64,000 nt of DNA from Bog-473 sp963725895 (lineage in GTDB: Bacteria > Actinomycetota > Acidimicrobiia > Acidimicrobiales > RAAP-2): assembly GCA_963725895.1 (NCBI GenBank), contig CAVSAJ010000003.1, forward strand, positions 1,438,944 through 1,502,943, given 5' to 3'. A model generated the notes under the pieces. That model did no database searches and was not told the DNA's origin. It worked only from the letters and a program-made list of their open reading frames with translations. Of this stretch, positions 28,814 to 37,400 are shown piece by piece (the stretch's first letter is position 1; each line of letters begins with the position of its first letter). A program made the position numbers and the translations under genes.

Positions 28814-28864
28814 TGGCATGAGTCCCTGAGCGCAGCCGGACTCTCCCGCCCATGAAGTGTGCCT

Positions 28865-28899
28865 CGGTGGCCGACGAGAGCCGCTCCCGTCGGCCACCG
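28865..28899. terminator. Strong hairpin after thiolase-DUF167 genes
   Basis: A 12-bp perfect stem (CGGTGGCCGACG pairing with CGTCGGCCACCG) and an 11-nt loop, 51 bp past the DUF167 stop. It lacks a U-tract, as is usual for hairpin terminators in high-GC actinobacteria. Confidence 0.5.
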
Positions 28900-29074
28900 G
28901 TCGCGCCTACGAAGACGACCTTTCCCGGACGCACCACACCGCCTAGGCACAACCGGATCCATGGCTTAGAGGCTGCTTGTCGGACGCGACGCGCCAGCGA
29001 AAGGCGTTCCGACGATGGAACCCGACGTACCCAATCTGGCTGAACCAGGAAGCCAGTCCAGCGCGGCTCAGTTC

Positions 29075-29270
29075 GTAGTAGAGCGCTCTACTACAGCGGC
29101 GGCGGACTCGGTGGACAAGGTGGAAAGGAAACTGGGTGGACGGATCAGCACGACAGGGGAGTAGCGCCCACCACGGACACAGAAACCACCACCTTGCCAA
29201 GGTGAGCGTCGCGGGTTCGAATCCCGTCTTCCGCTGCATCGTAGCAGGTCAAAGGGTCTTTTTCAACCCC
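29075..29270 (+). repeat. tRNA-Gly-like dispersed repeat, copy C
   Basis: Head with the perfect 20-bp palindrome GTAGTAGAGCGCTCTACTAC at 29075-29094, directly preceded by GGCTCAGTTC, which looks like the D-arm entry of a tRNA. The middle holds AAACTGGGTGGACGGA and GCACGACAGGGG. The tail at 29189-29235 is the 3' half of tRNA-Gly(GCC) with loop TTGCCAA and GGTTCGAATCC. The shared downstream segment (GCAGGTCA to TTTCAACCC) ends near 29270. Confidence 0.85.
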
Positions 29271-29546
29271 GCAGTGGTTCGTCGGATCCCGCCGGTTTCT
29301 GACATCCTGAAATGCCTGCCATGGGGGCGGCCAGACGCCAGCTCTCAGCGTGAAGGCACCTTCTACTCAGCGACATCATGACCGACTCCCAGTCGGGCGG
29401 AGGGCAACTTCACGTCTCCGGAACGACTGCAAAACATGTAGGCGTTTGCTGTGTCCGTATTGCCGCGGGGCTCTCTTTGAGCCGATGATGACCCTTTCGT
29501 TACCCACAGGGGATCTCCTGTTTCGGGAATTCTTATCGGGACCCAA

Positions 29547-30977
29547 TTAAGCCGATGCCTGCTTTGCGGGCTCCGACCGCCTCGGGTCGAGGAGCTCGGC
29601 GAAGCATCGGCTGATTCCCTCGCTGAGGATGTCAACATCAGGGCAGGCGTCGGGGTCGGCGAGGACGCCGATCGTGAAGGCGCCATTGTAGGACAGCGCC
29701 GCCACGCCCACGCTCAGATTGCCCCCCAGCGGGACGAAGGGGATGACTTCGAGCATGCGCGCCCCCAGCATGTAGAGGGGTACGTCGGGCCCCGGCACGT
29801 TCGTCACGACCAGGTTGACGAAGGGCTGATGGTGCATGAGGTGGCTGGCGGCCGATACGGCCGCCGGGGGCAAAGTGTCGAGTGAGGACAACAACAGGTG
29901 CGTCGCCCGCGCCTGACCGTGCTCCTTGTGGGAGCGCTGTGCCCCGGCTACCTCACGGAGCCGCTCCTCCGCCGGGGCTGCACTGATCGGGAGTCGCACC
30001 AACATGGCCGAGACCTCGTTGCCCAGCTGATGGTCGCCGTGATGGTCTGCTCCGACCGGGACGAGCACCTGCAACTGGCGGCCATCCATAACCTCGCCCC
30101 GGGCCGAGAGGAGATCGTGCACGCCGGCCGCGACCGCTGTCAGGAGCAGGTCGTTGAGCGTCACGCCGAAAAGATGCTCCGCCCTGCGGAGGTCGTCCAT
30201 TCGTTGACGGACGACGAGGGCCCGGCGATCGAACCCGACCGGAGCGTTCAGCGACAGATGCGGAGCTACCGGCGTCGGGGAGAGCAGGTCGTAGAACGCG
30301 GAGGTGTAGCGCGAGAGTACGCGACCCGCCCGGGACGGGTGCCATGCGGCATGCCATGCGTCCGCCGCGACCATCGACACTACCCCGCCGAATTGGGCCA
30401 GTTCGTCTGCGATCACCGCGAGCCTCCGGGGCGCGGGAGCGGGCTCCCACCAGTCAGCGTTGTGGTGGCCCGGCGGACGGGCCTCGAGGTCGAGCAGGGC
30501 ACTGGCGAGCTCGATGCCGGCCAGGCCGTCTGCCATGCAGTGGTGGATCATCTCGAACACCGCCACGCGCCCGTCCTCGAGTCCGTCGATGAGCCAGATT
30601 TCCCACAGCGGGCGGTCGCGATCGAGTGGGGACGACATCAGTCGGGCGCAGATCGCGAACAGCTGGGCTTCGTCGCCGGGCTCAGGCACCGCCGCCGCGC
30701 GCACGTGGTCGGTGATGTCGAAGTCGGGGTCATCCACCCACACCGGTGCGGCCTCGCCCAGCAGGGGGAGTCGGACGACCTTACGCAGCTTCGGCACCAG
30801 ATGCAGTCGGCTCTGCACCTGGGCCCGCACCTCGTCGAGCCGGAGGCATCCGCGGGCGTCGTGCAATGGGCTCCCCTCGAAGATCCCGATCGAGCCCATG
30901 TGCATAGGTGTGTGGGAGGATTCCATGTACAGGAACGATGCATCAAGCTCCGTCAGGAGGTCGACTGAGGCCGTCAT
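29547..30977 (-). CDS. WS/DGAT-family acyltransferase (second gene of pair)
   Basis: A 476-residue wax ester synthase/diacylglycerol acyltransferase family protein, which esterifies acyl-CoA to diacylglycerol or fatty alcohol to make storage lipid. The catalytic HHxxxDG motif is HHCMADG; other family pieces are LDRDRPLWEIWLIDGL, LNDLLLTAVAAG and VTNVPGPDVPLYMLG. The start at MTASVDLL overlaps the stop of the upstream partner (ATGA), which rejects the longer frame. Close to M. tuberculosis Tgs proteins in layout. Confidence 0.9.
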   Translation of the reverse strand: MTASVDLLTELDASFLYMESSHTPMHMGSIGIFEGSPLHDARGCLRLDEVRAQVQSRLHLVPKLRKVVRLPLLGEAAPVWVDDPDFDITDHVRAAAVPEPGDEAQLFAICARLMSSPLDRDRPLWEIWLIDGLEDGRVAVFEMIHHCMADGLAGIELASALLDLEARPPGHHNADWWEPAPAPRRLAVIADELAQFGGVVSMVAADAWHAAWHPSRAGRVLSRYTSAFYDLLSPTPVAPHLSLNAPVGFDRRALVVRQRMDDLRRAEHLFGVTLNDLLLTAVAAGVHDLLSARGEVMDGRQLQVLVPVGADHHGDHQLGNEVSAMLVRLPISAAPAEERLREVAGAQRSHKEHGQARATHLLLSSLDTLPPAAVSAASHLMHHQPFVNLVVTNVPGPDVPLYMLGARMLEVIPFVPLGGNLSVGVAALSYNGAFTIGVLADPDACPDVDILSEGISRCFAELLDPRRSEPAKQASA

Positions 30978-32374
30978 GTCGACCGTGGGGACCCGGGTGG
31001 GCGAGCCGAGCAGACCTCGGAGAATCCGTCTTCGAGGCAGCCGGCGAGCTTCGGACTGTCGGGAACGGCTGCGACGTCGGTGGTGATGGTGATACAGGCA
31101 TGATCCGCCGTGGAGACCAGTGACACGCTGAAGGCGGCCCCCGATGGCGGTGAGACGGCATAGATGCCTTCGACGGCGACACCGGCCAGGAAGGGCTGGA
31201 AGGGAGGCCCCGGGACGTTCGTGATGCAGAAGTCGTCGCCCATGAGCATCGAGCTCCAAAGGCCGCGGGCCACGGCGGCGGGCAGGGCGCTTAACCCAGT
31301 AGCCAGGACATCGCTCATGGCGAGGCCCGGCGCGTGCTTCCACTGTTCGGCGTTCCGTCTGACCTCTGCCACACAGTCCGCGACGTCGCGGTGGACGGGG
31401 ATGACGAACCGGGCGGGCACGAAGTGATTGCCGCCCTCGCGATCCGCTGTGTCACGCACACTCACCGGCATTAGGGCGCGGAAGCCCGAGACTGTGACGC
31501 CGTGCTGCTCATGGTAGAGGGTGAGACCGCGCACGACAGACGCGACGAACACGTCATTCAGCGTGCCACCCCACGCCTTGGCGGCACGCTTGAGAGTCGT
31601 GAGGTCGAGGTCGATGATCTCAACGTGGCGCCGGAGGCTGCGTCCGGTCATGATCGGGGACATAGGTCTCCTCGCAGGAGCCATCAGCCGACCGACCGAG
31701 CTGCCTACGGCGACCAGCTGGCCGAGTGAGCGGACGGGATGCGTCGCCATGTCGAGCGCGTCCCCGACGAGCCGCAACGCACCGGGAAGGACCGGCACTC
31801 GGTCAAAGGCAGAGTGGTGCGGCTGGGGATCCGAATGCTCTGATGCCGGCCGCGCCCCGACACCCGCGTGCGACACCGGACGGACGGCGTCGAAGAGCTG
31901 CGCAAGCACGGCAAGGCCGCCCACGCCGTCGATGAGGGCGTGATGGACTTTCATGACGAGGACGGCCCGATCGACGTCCGACTCCTCGACGAGGACGGCT
32001 TCCCACAGCGGCAGCGCAGCGTCGAACCCGCTCGTGGCCATCGTCTGGGCCATGTCGATGACGTCCCGCAGGACCCCGTGTTCGGGCAGCCGCATACGGC
32101 GGAGATGCATGTCCAGGGCGAAGGTCTCGTCCAGCACGAACTGCGGTCGCCCCCGGCCCGGGGCCCGGGTCACCACGCGTGAGCGCAGGCGCGGGACGGC
32201 CTCGGTCAGCCGGGCGACGCGCGCCCGGACCTCTGCCCAGTCAGGCTTCCCGTCCAGGACCAACAGAGCCACGATGGTCGGGCGCATGATCGGATCGGAA
32301 CTGATCGTCCACAGCAGAGCGTCCGAGCCGCTCATGGTGTCGTCAGCTCTCGAACTCTTCTCTGCCTCTGTCAT
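30974..32374 (-). CDS. WS/DGAT-family acyltransferase (first gene of pair)
   Basis: A 466-residue WS/DGAT-family protein with catalytic motif HHALIDG, GTLNDVFVASVVRG, and the C-terminal ITNVPGPPFQPFLAG. N-terminally it begins DALLWTISSDP rather than the usual FLxxE form, so it is a divergent subgroup. It is translationally coupled to the second acyltransferase. A ribosome site GGGAG lies 10 nt before the ATG. A perfect DosR-like box sits about 305 bp upstream; in M. tuberculosis tgs1 is a DosR target, so hypoxic triacylglycerol storage is a reasonable inference. Confidence 0.88.
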   Translation of the reverse strand: MTEAEKSSRADDTMSGSDALLWTISSDPIMRPTIVALLVLDGKPDWAEVRARVARLTEAVPRLRSRVVTRAPGRGRPQFVLDETFALDMHLRRMRLPEHGVLRDVIDMAQTMATSGFDAALPLWEAVLVEESDVDRAVLVMKVHHALIDGVGGLAVLAQLFDAVRPVSHAGVGARPASEHSDPQPHHSAFDRVPVLPGALRLVGDALDMATHPVRSLGQLVAVGSSVGRLMAPARRPMSPIMTGRSLRRHVEIIDLDLTTLKRAAKAWGGTLNDVFVASVVRGLTLYHEQHGVTVSGFRALMPVSVRDTADREGGNHFVPARFVIPVHRDVADCVAEVRRNAEQWKHAPGLAMSDVLATGLSALPAAVARGLWSSMLMGDDFCITNVPGPPFQPFLAGVAVEGIYAVSPPSGAAFSVSLVSTADHACITITTDVAAVPDSPKLAGCLEDGFSEVCSARPPGSPRST

Positions 32375-32557
32375 CGCGAAACGCTCCCTCTAAACCGATT
32401 CTGAGGCGAGATCTCCCCGGGTGCATAGAGACAGAAGTCCTCAAGGTGCGTGCTGGATGTCACATCTGAGCCCATGATGTTCCGACGTACTCTCCGGAGC
32501 CCCTCGCCGCCGCCCAAGCTGCCGAGTGGTTGGGCCTGCGCTGGCTAACGACCCTTT

Positions 32558-32612
32558 AAGCGCTTTGCCTACACGGGCGGAGTCAGCGGACACGGTGGAT
32601 AAACGGGTGGAC
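32558..32612 (+). repeat. Head-only fragment of the tRNA-Gly-like repeat
   Basis: AAGCGCTTTGCCTACACGGG followed by a GTGGATAAACGGGTGGACG segment aligns with the palindrome and middle block of copies B and C (AGAGCGCTCTACTACAGGGG ... AAACTGGGTGGACGG). The tRNA-like tail is missing. Confidence 0.45.
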
Positions 32613-32678
32613 GAATCCCCCCTTTTAGGGGCTCGCCGGACCAGGGGATTGGAGCGGACCAGATGGACGCGGGCTATT

Positions 32679-32692
32679 GGGACCAATGTCCC
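32679..32692. promoter_or_regulatory. DosR-like box (GGGACCAATGTCCC)
   Basis: Perfect GGGAC-N4-GTCCC site between the minus-strand WS/DGAT operon (start 32374) and the plus-strand hydrolase (start 33114). The distance to either start is long (305 and 421 bp), so the target is uncertain. Confidence 0.5.
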
Positions 32693-33113
32693 TAGCAACC
32701 GCCTAGGCCAGATCGCCACAATCCATGGATGGACGCAAGTTGCGGATCGCAGGCAGCCCAGCGGGTCGGATCGATGCGCGCTTTGGGAGTTGACCTCGGG
32801 TGACGGCCGTGATCGATCGCTCGAAGTTCCGGGAAGCAGACTCCACATCGCCCTCGGTCGAGGTCCGCAAGCTGACGAAGCGCTCAAATTCGAGGACGTG
32901 CGCCACGAACCCGACTCGTCCTCGATGTCGCTCCGCGAGCCTCGGAGGGTTTGTCGCTGCCTGTCGGCGACGGTTTTCATTTCGTGATCCGGTCGAGAGC
33001 CTTCAGTAGGGAGGAACGGGCAGCCCTAGGCGGCTCAACACGGCACGGAGCAAGGAAGAGATGAGGGAGCGGCGGGCTCCTGGAGGACAGGAAATAACAG
33101 TCCTATCGAGGCC

Positions 33114-34055
33114 ATGAAGCAGATGACCTCCACGGATCAGTTCGCAATTGAACACGTATTCATCCACGGCCACCGGATCGGCTACCGGCATGGTGGTAAG
33201 GGCCCGGTGCTCTTGCTGCTCCACGGGATAGCCGGTAGCTCTCTCACATGGGTCCCCGCCATGAGGCTGTTGCAATCCGACTACGCGGTGCTGGCCCCGG
33301 ACTTCCTTGGACACGGGGCGTCGGAAACGCCTCTCGGTGATTACTCACTCGGCAACCTCGCTACCGTCCTCCGGGACCTCCTCAACCTCCTCAGCATCGA
33401 GCGGGCCACGGTAGTCGGACAATCCTTCGGCGGTGGAGTGGCCATGCAGTTCGCCTATCAATTCCCGGAGCGTTGCGAGCGCCTGGTACTTGTCGATGCG
33501 GGCGGCTTGGGCCGGGAGGTGAACTGGATCCTCCGCCTCATGACCCTGCCAGGGGCTGAATACGTGATGCCGGCGCTGTTCCCGGCATTCGTGCGGAAAT
33601 GGGGAGACCCTGTTGTCAGGTTTTTTGGAGGCCGAGGTTTCCGCAACGCTGAGGCGGTGGAAATGTGGCGTGCGTACAGGTCGTTGACGGAAGGGGAGAG
33701 TCGCCGCGCCTTCGTCCGGACCGTGCGGTCCGTGATCGACCCGGGCGGACAGTCGGTGAGCGCCGCAGATCGCCTCTACCTGACAGCACACATGCCGACG
33801 CTCATCGTCTGGGGCGACCACGACAGGGTCATTCCGCTGGAGCACGCCTACCTAGCGCGCGAGACCATCCCCAATAGCAAGTTGGAGGTGATGGAAGGGG
33901 TGGGCCACTTCCCCCAGGTTGAGGAGCCCGCCCGGTTTGTCGAGATCCTGAAGGACTTCCTGCGGACAACGGAGCCCAGCAAATTTGACCCGGAGGAACA
34001 GCTCGACCTATTGCGTCAGGGCCCAGTCGCACAACCATGCGACGAGTTGCCGTAG
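33114..34055 (+). CDS. Alpha/beta hydrolase
   Basis: A 313-residue alpha/beta-hydrolase fold enzyme. Oxyanion loop LLLLHGIAGSS, nucleophile elbow VVGQSFGGG (Ser), acid in IVWGDHDRVIP and His in EGVGHFPQ complete the triad. Similar to meta-cleavage-product or epoxide hydrolase-like esterases; the substrate cannot be told. The ATG at 33114 has a weak ribosome site and the in-frame ATG at 33123 is an alternative. Monocistronic; repeat copy D follows. Confidence 0.85.
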   Translation: MKQMTSTDQFAIEHVFIHGHRIGYRHGGKGPVLLLLHGIAGSSLTWVPAMRLLQSDYAVLAPDFLGHGASETPLGDYSLGNLATVLRDLLNLLSIERATVVGQSFGGGVAMQFAYQFPERCERLVLVDAGGLGREVNWILRLMTLPGAEYVMPALFPAFVRKWGDPVVRFFGGRGFRNAEAVEMWRAYRSLTEGESRRAFVRTVRSVIDPGGQSVSAADRLYLTAHMPTLIVWGDHDRVIPLEHAYLARETIPNSKLEVMEGVGHFPQVEEPARFVEILKDFLRTTEPSKFDPEEQLDLLRQGPVAQPCDELP

Positions 34056-34065
34056 GTGCGACCCG

Positions 34066-34208
34066 CCTGGGTGGACAGAACAGCACGGCAGGGGCGTGAA
34101 GTTGATCTGCAGGACGGAAGACATCACGTTGCCAAGGTGAGGGTCGCGGGTTCGAATCCCGTCTTCCGCACACCGTCTTTTACCAGGTGAAGGACAATTT
34201 CTCAACCC
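34066..34208 (+). repeat. tRNA-Gly-like dispersed repeat, copy D
   Basis: The palindromic head is lost. The middle keeps CCTGGGTGGACAG and CAGCACGGCAGGGGC. In the tail CGGAAG (34115-34120) can pair with CTTCCG (34163-34168), closing an acceptor-like stem around an anticodon-like arm (loop TTGCCAA) and a T-arm (GGTTCGAATCC) with no D-arm. Downstream segment CCAGGTGAAG to CTCAACCC is shared with copies B and C. Confidence 0.8.
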
Positions 34209-34333
34209 AGACGGGATCTCGACCATCCTCCACTTTGGGACTCGGCATGGCTTCTAAAATGCGACTCTGGTCCAGCCCGCGCGCAGGCAAACACCGGCCG
34301 CGGACTTGTTATTGCTAGCGGTCGGTGTTTGCG

Positions 34334-34930
34334 TCAGGCCGAGAGCCTGAAGGGTGGGTATTCGTCGGTGAGAAGGCCCACATAGGCCTCGACCCGGAGC
34401 CCGTAGCGGTAGGAGTGGACGAGGAAGTCTCGGATCCCTTGTGGGTATTCGCCGGTGAAGAAGACGGCGAAGAGTCCGGCGATGACGCCCACGCACGCCC
34501 CGATGAACAAGGCGATGACGACGACGTACTGGGGAATGGCGAGGAACCACTTGTAGAGCGGCTTCCATCGATTGAGGTGCTCGGGACGGGCAAGACGGAG
34601 GGAGGTATGGGGCTCGAGTCCGTCGTCATCGGCAGAGAGATCGAAGTCAAACGGGGGATAGTCCTCGTGCAAGAAGAGGGCGTAGCTCATCGCCCGCCAC
34701 TCGTAGCGATAGGTCATGACGATGGCGTCCAAGATTGGTCGCGGGATCTGCTCTGTGAACAAAACGGTGACGAAGCTGATCAGGGTGAGAACCTGTCGGA
34801 GCGTGCGCAACGCCCACACGACCATCAAGTGCGGGATGGCGAGGAGCCACTGCACGAGCGGCCGCCAGCGCGTGATGTGGCGGTCGGCTTCGAACTCCAA
34901 CTGAAGTGGGTAAGGGGCGGGCATTGACAT
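34334..34930 (-). CDS. DUF4389 membrane protein
   Basis: A 198-residue protein made of two similar halves, each with a WRPL/WKPLxxWxLAIPH/Q motif, two hydrophobic helices and a YxYxxRxxxYxxFLxxDYPPF-type ending (DYPPFDFDL; DEYPPFRLSA). This tandem architecture is the DUF4389 family, found near stress genes in actinobacteria; function unknown. The start (MSMPAPYP) is fixed by AAGGAG 5 nt upstream. Divergent from the TetR gene, with two TetR-type palindromes between them. Confidence 0.85.
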   Translation of the reverse strand: MSMPAPYPLQLEFEADRHITRWRPLVQWLLAIPHLMVVWALRTLRQVLTLISFVTVLFTEQIPRPILDAIVMTYRYEWRAMSYALFLHEDYPPFDFDLSADDDGLEPHTSLRLARPEHLNRWKPLYKWFLAIPQYVVVIALFIGACVGVIAGLFAVFFTGEYPQGIRDFLVHSYRYGLRVEAYVGLLTDEYPPFRLSA

Positions 34931-35065
34931 GGTGACTCCTTCGTTTCAGGCCGCATGGCGATACAGCGACGGTTCCGGCGCGGGCGGCAGGCCCCGGGGC
35001 GTCCGACGCACGATGACAAGGCGACAGACTGCAAAGTGCCCGTCGGCCATCTCTCTAGCCGTCAG

Positions 35066-35100
35066 CTTACATTGTAAGCAGGATATACTTACGACGTAAG
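35066..35100. promoter_or_regulatory. Twin TetR-type operators (CTTAC-N3-GTAAG x2)
   Basis: CTTACATTGTAAG (35066-35078) and CTTACGACGTAAG (35088-35100) are perfect 13-bp palindromes 22 bp apart centre to centre, on the same DNA face. They lie in the divergent gap between DUF4389 (start 34930) and the TetR gene (start 35136) and are AT-rich relative to surrounding DNA. Confidence 0.7.
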
Positions 35101-35135
35101 CTTGTCAAACCTCGGAAGGAGGACACCCAGAGATA

Positions 35136-35813
35136 GTGCGGCGCACCACACCCATCAAGACACCTCGGACCCCGCTCACCGGCGAACGAGTGCTGCTCGC
35201 CGGCGTTGCCTTCGCGGACAAGCACGGGATCGCTTCGCTCAGCATGCGCAAGCTCGGCCAGACCCTCGGCGTCGAGGCGATGTCGTTGTATAACCACGTG
35301 GCGAACAAGGATCAGCTCCTCGACGGCATGGTCGATCTGGTCTTCAGTGAGATCGAGCTGCCCAGAGTCGGGGTCGACTGGAAGTGGGCGATGCGCGAGC
35401 GAGCTGAATCCGCCCGCCAGGCGCTGCGCCGCCATCCCTGGGCGATCGCCCTTATGTCAACACGGACCTCACCCGGCGCCGCCACGCTGCGCCATCACAA
35501 CGCAGTCATCGGAAGCCTCCGAGAAGCGGGATTCTCCGTCGAGATGGCGGCGCATGCGTTCTCAGCACTCGACAGCTACATCTACGGCTTCGCATTACAA
35601 GAGGCCACCTTACCCATGGGCAAGACCGAGGAGGAGACGGTCGAGGTGGCACAGATGATGATGGCGCAGCTACCGGCCGAAGAGTACCCCTACCTCACCG
35701 AGTTCACGGTCGAACACATCCTCCGGCCAGGTTACGACTACGGCGAAGAGTTCGCGTTCGGGCTCGATCTGGTCCTCGACGGACTCGAGACGAGGGTTCA
35801 CGCCACCACCTGA
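35136..35813 (+). CDS. TetR/AcrR-family regulator
   Basis: A 225-residue protein with an N-terminal TetR helix-turn-helix (LLAGVAFADKHGIASLSMRKLGQTLGVEAMSLYNHVANK split over residues about 18-55) and a helical ligand domain of the TetR C-terminal type (FSALDSYIYGFALQE). It starts with GTG 35136, with GGAGGA 14-19 nt upstream. It presumably represses itself and the divergent DUF4389 gene through the twin palindromes at 35066-35100. Ligand unknown. Its 3' end overlaps the convergent cupin gene by 16 bp. Confidence 0.88.
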   Translation: MRRTTPIKTPRTPLTGERVLLAGVAFADKHGIASLSMRKLGQTLGVEAMSLYNHVANKDQLLDGMVDLVFSEIELPRVGVDWKWAMRERAESARQALRRHPWAIALMSTRTSPGAATLRHHNAVIGSLREAGFSVEMAAHAFSALDSYIYGFALQEATLPMGKTEEETVEVAQMMMAQLPAEEYPYLTEFTVEHILRPGYDYGEEFAFGLDLVLDGLETRVHATT

Positions 35814-36272
35814 TCACCAACACTCGCGGCCGGAAGGGCAACGCCCGAGCACGGCTCTCGCGCTGACTCCAGACGGCGTCGCCTAAGGCGTTGCGCCGTC
35901 GTGCATTGATTGCACGTCTTGATCATGATCGCCTCGGCCACGCGCTGCTCTTCGCTGGGGCTGAACCACAAGAACTCGGTGCCGGGTTCGTTCTTCATCG
36001 GGACGTGGCCGGGCGGAATGTAGAAGGCGTCGCCGACCTCGAAAACCTCATCACGGTCGGCATATCGTGCTGTCATCCTGCCTTTGAAGACGTAGCCCCA
36101 ATGGGGGCACTGGCAGCGGTTATCCGGAAGCCCCTTGATGAAGGGCGTCGCGTCGATGTCTTCGAGGAGCGACGTGAAGCTCACGGTGAAGCCGTCAAAA
36201 TCGTTGCGCAGATCGACCACCGGGGCCAGCATCCTGACGTTGTGGCGCGCTGTCCTCTGAGACCTTCGGCAT
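35798..36272 (-). pseudogene. Cupin-fold protein, frameshifted after residue about 8
   Basis: The best start is the ATG at 36272 with AAAGGAGG 8 nt upstream, reading MPKVSEDS, the usual first residues of this actinobacterial cupin family. Within ten codons the frame must change (near 36250) to reach VVDLRNDFDGFTV and the cupin core LPDNRCQCPHWGYVFKG, RYADRDEVFEVGDAFYIPPGH and TEFLWFSP. The His/Glu metal ligands of the cupin look intact. So either a sequencing error or a recent inactivation. The C-terminal tail runs on past the usual end and overlaps the TetR gene. Confidence 0.6.
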
Positions 36273-36866
36273 CTCGATCGCCTCCTTTGTCTAGATCCAG
36301 GCGCGGTTGCGCGTGTATGAGGTGATCCATCCCATCTTTGCGCCTTCGCGAGCACTCCGGATGTTTGGATGACACGGGTCGCCTATCCAGGCCGTCCTAT
36401 CGGTCCAGGTCTGGGCTCCGGAAGCCGCGAGTGGTCGTGCGAACACTCTCATGATCGGCGTCGTCAAAAGGGGGAGTGGCGGGATAGTCCAGGTCGCGGA
36501 CGACACACCTGGAGGGTTGATATCGAGCTACCTCGTGACGCCGTGACAGGCCGAAAGCCGTGAGTGTTGCGCACTATGCGCCGGACGCGTGAAGAAGCAG
36601 ACCTTGCTTGGCGCACCTGCGTGTTGCAGGGTACGAGACGACTGCCATCGGGCGGCATCAACACGCGGTCCGTCAGGCGCGAGGGGAAGGTCAGTGTCGT
36701 CTATTTTTTGCGGGTTAGATTCAGCGCTTCGGATCCTAAGGCCGGGTGGACGCCCAAAAGCGCCTCCGAGAACCTGATCAGGCGTTAGCTCCTGACGGCA
36801 CTTCGGAATCGTTGGTGGATGGTGTTTGGATGGGGGTGCCCTTCTGCACCAGCGTGCAGAGAATGA
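36273..36866. other. Intergenic stretch, no supported gene
   Basis: About 590 bases with only short frames of no recognisable family. The + frame at 36564-36788 (74 codons) has no ribosome site. No DosR-like box or repeat copy is seen. Confidence 0.4.
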
Positions 36867-37301
36867 TCAGACCGTCGACCGTGCGTCCACCTCACGCACA
36901 CGCTGGGCAAGAGCCTCCAGCAACTTGCGCACCACCGGCGGGGCTTTTTTCATCAAGGTGAGCAGGTCCTCACGATCCAGCTCCAGCACCTCGAGATCGG
37001 TGGTGGCCGTCACCGTGGCTGATCGTCGCCTACCGTCGATCAGCGAAAGCTCACCCACCACATCGCCCGGCCCCAGCTGGGCGATGTGCTTGCCGTCCCT
37101 GGTCACCTCGGCCTGCCCGGTAGCGATGAGGAAGGCCAGGCCGCCGAACGCGCCCTGGCGTGTCATCACAGTCCCTTTCGGGAGGTCGGCCTGGACCGTT
37201 AGGGCGGCGACCTGGGCGAGCTGATGCTTACTGCACGTCGAGAACAACGGCATTTCCGCGAGGAGCTCGATTCTGCGAGCCCGCCCTAAGGAGCCGTTCA
37301 C
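36867..37301 (-). CDS. Cyclic-nucleotide-binding domain protein
   Basis: A 144-residue single-domain protein of the CRP/cNMP-binding fold: MPLFSTCSKHQLAQVA, GTVMTRQGAFGGLAFLIATG, LGPGDVVGELSLIDGRRRSATVTA (phosphate-binding cassette with E-L-S and R-R-S-A), and a C-terminal helix RKLLEALAQRVRE. There is no DNA-binding domain, so it should act by protein contact. The start is probably GTG 37301; an in-frame TTG at 37349 is the alternative. Single gene, divergent from the dehydrogenase gene. Confidence 0.8.
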   Translation of the reverse strand: MNGSLGRARRIELLAEMPLFSTCSKHQLAQVAALTVQADLPKGTVMTRQGAFGGLAFLIATGQAEVTRDGKHIAQLGPGDVVGELSLIDGRRRSATVTATTDLEVLELDREDLLTLMKKAPPVVRKLLEALAQRVREVDARSTV

Positions 37302-37400
37302 GCTGCAACGATAGCGAAGAGCGGGGTCCGACTGGGGCTCGACGGACAACTCGTAGAAATAGAGGGGCTTCTAATGGATCTAGGTCGAAAGGGAGAAACT

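Larger units (their letters stand above)
32375..33113. other. Intergenic region with box, degenerate repeat head and possible ABC-ATPase scrap
   Basis: No intact gene is supported in these 740 bases. They hold a head-only repeat fragment (32558-32612) and a perfect DosR-like box (32679-32692). The + frame from 32800 reads VIDRSKFREADS then SVEVRKLTKRS, which resembles the first strand of an ABC ATPase (compare SPAVEVRGLTKSYG at about 46280) but never reaches a Walker A motif, so it is at most a fragment. Confidence 0.4.
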
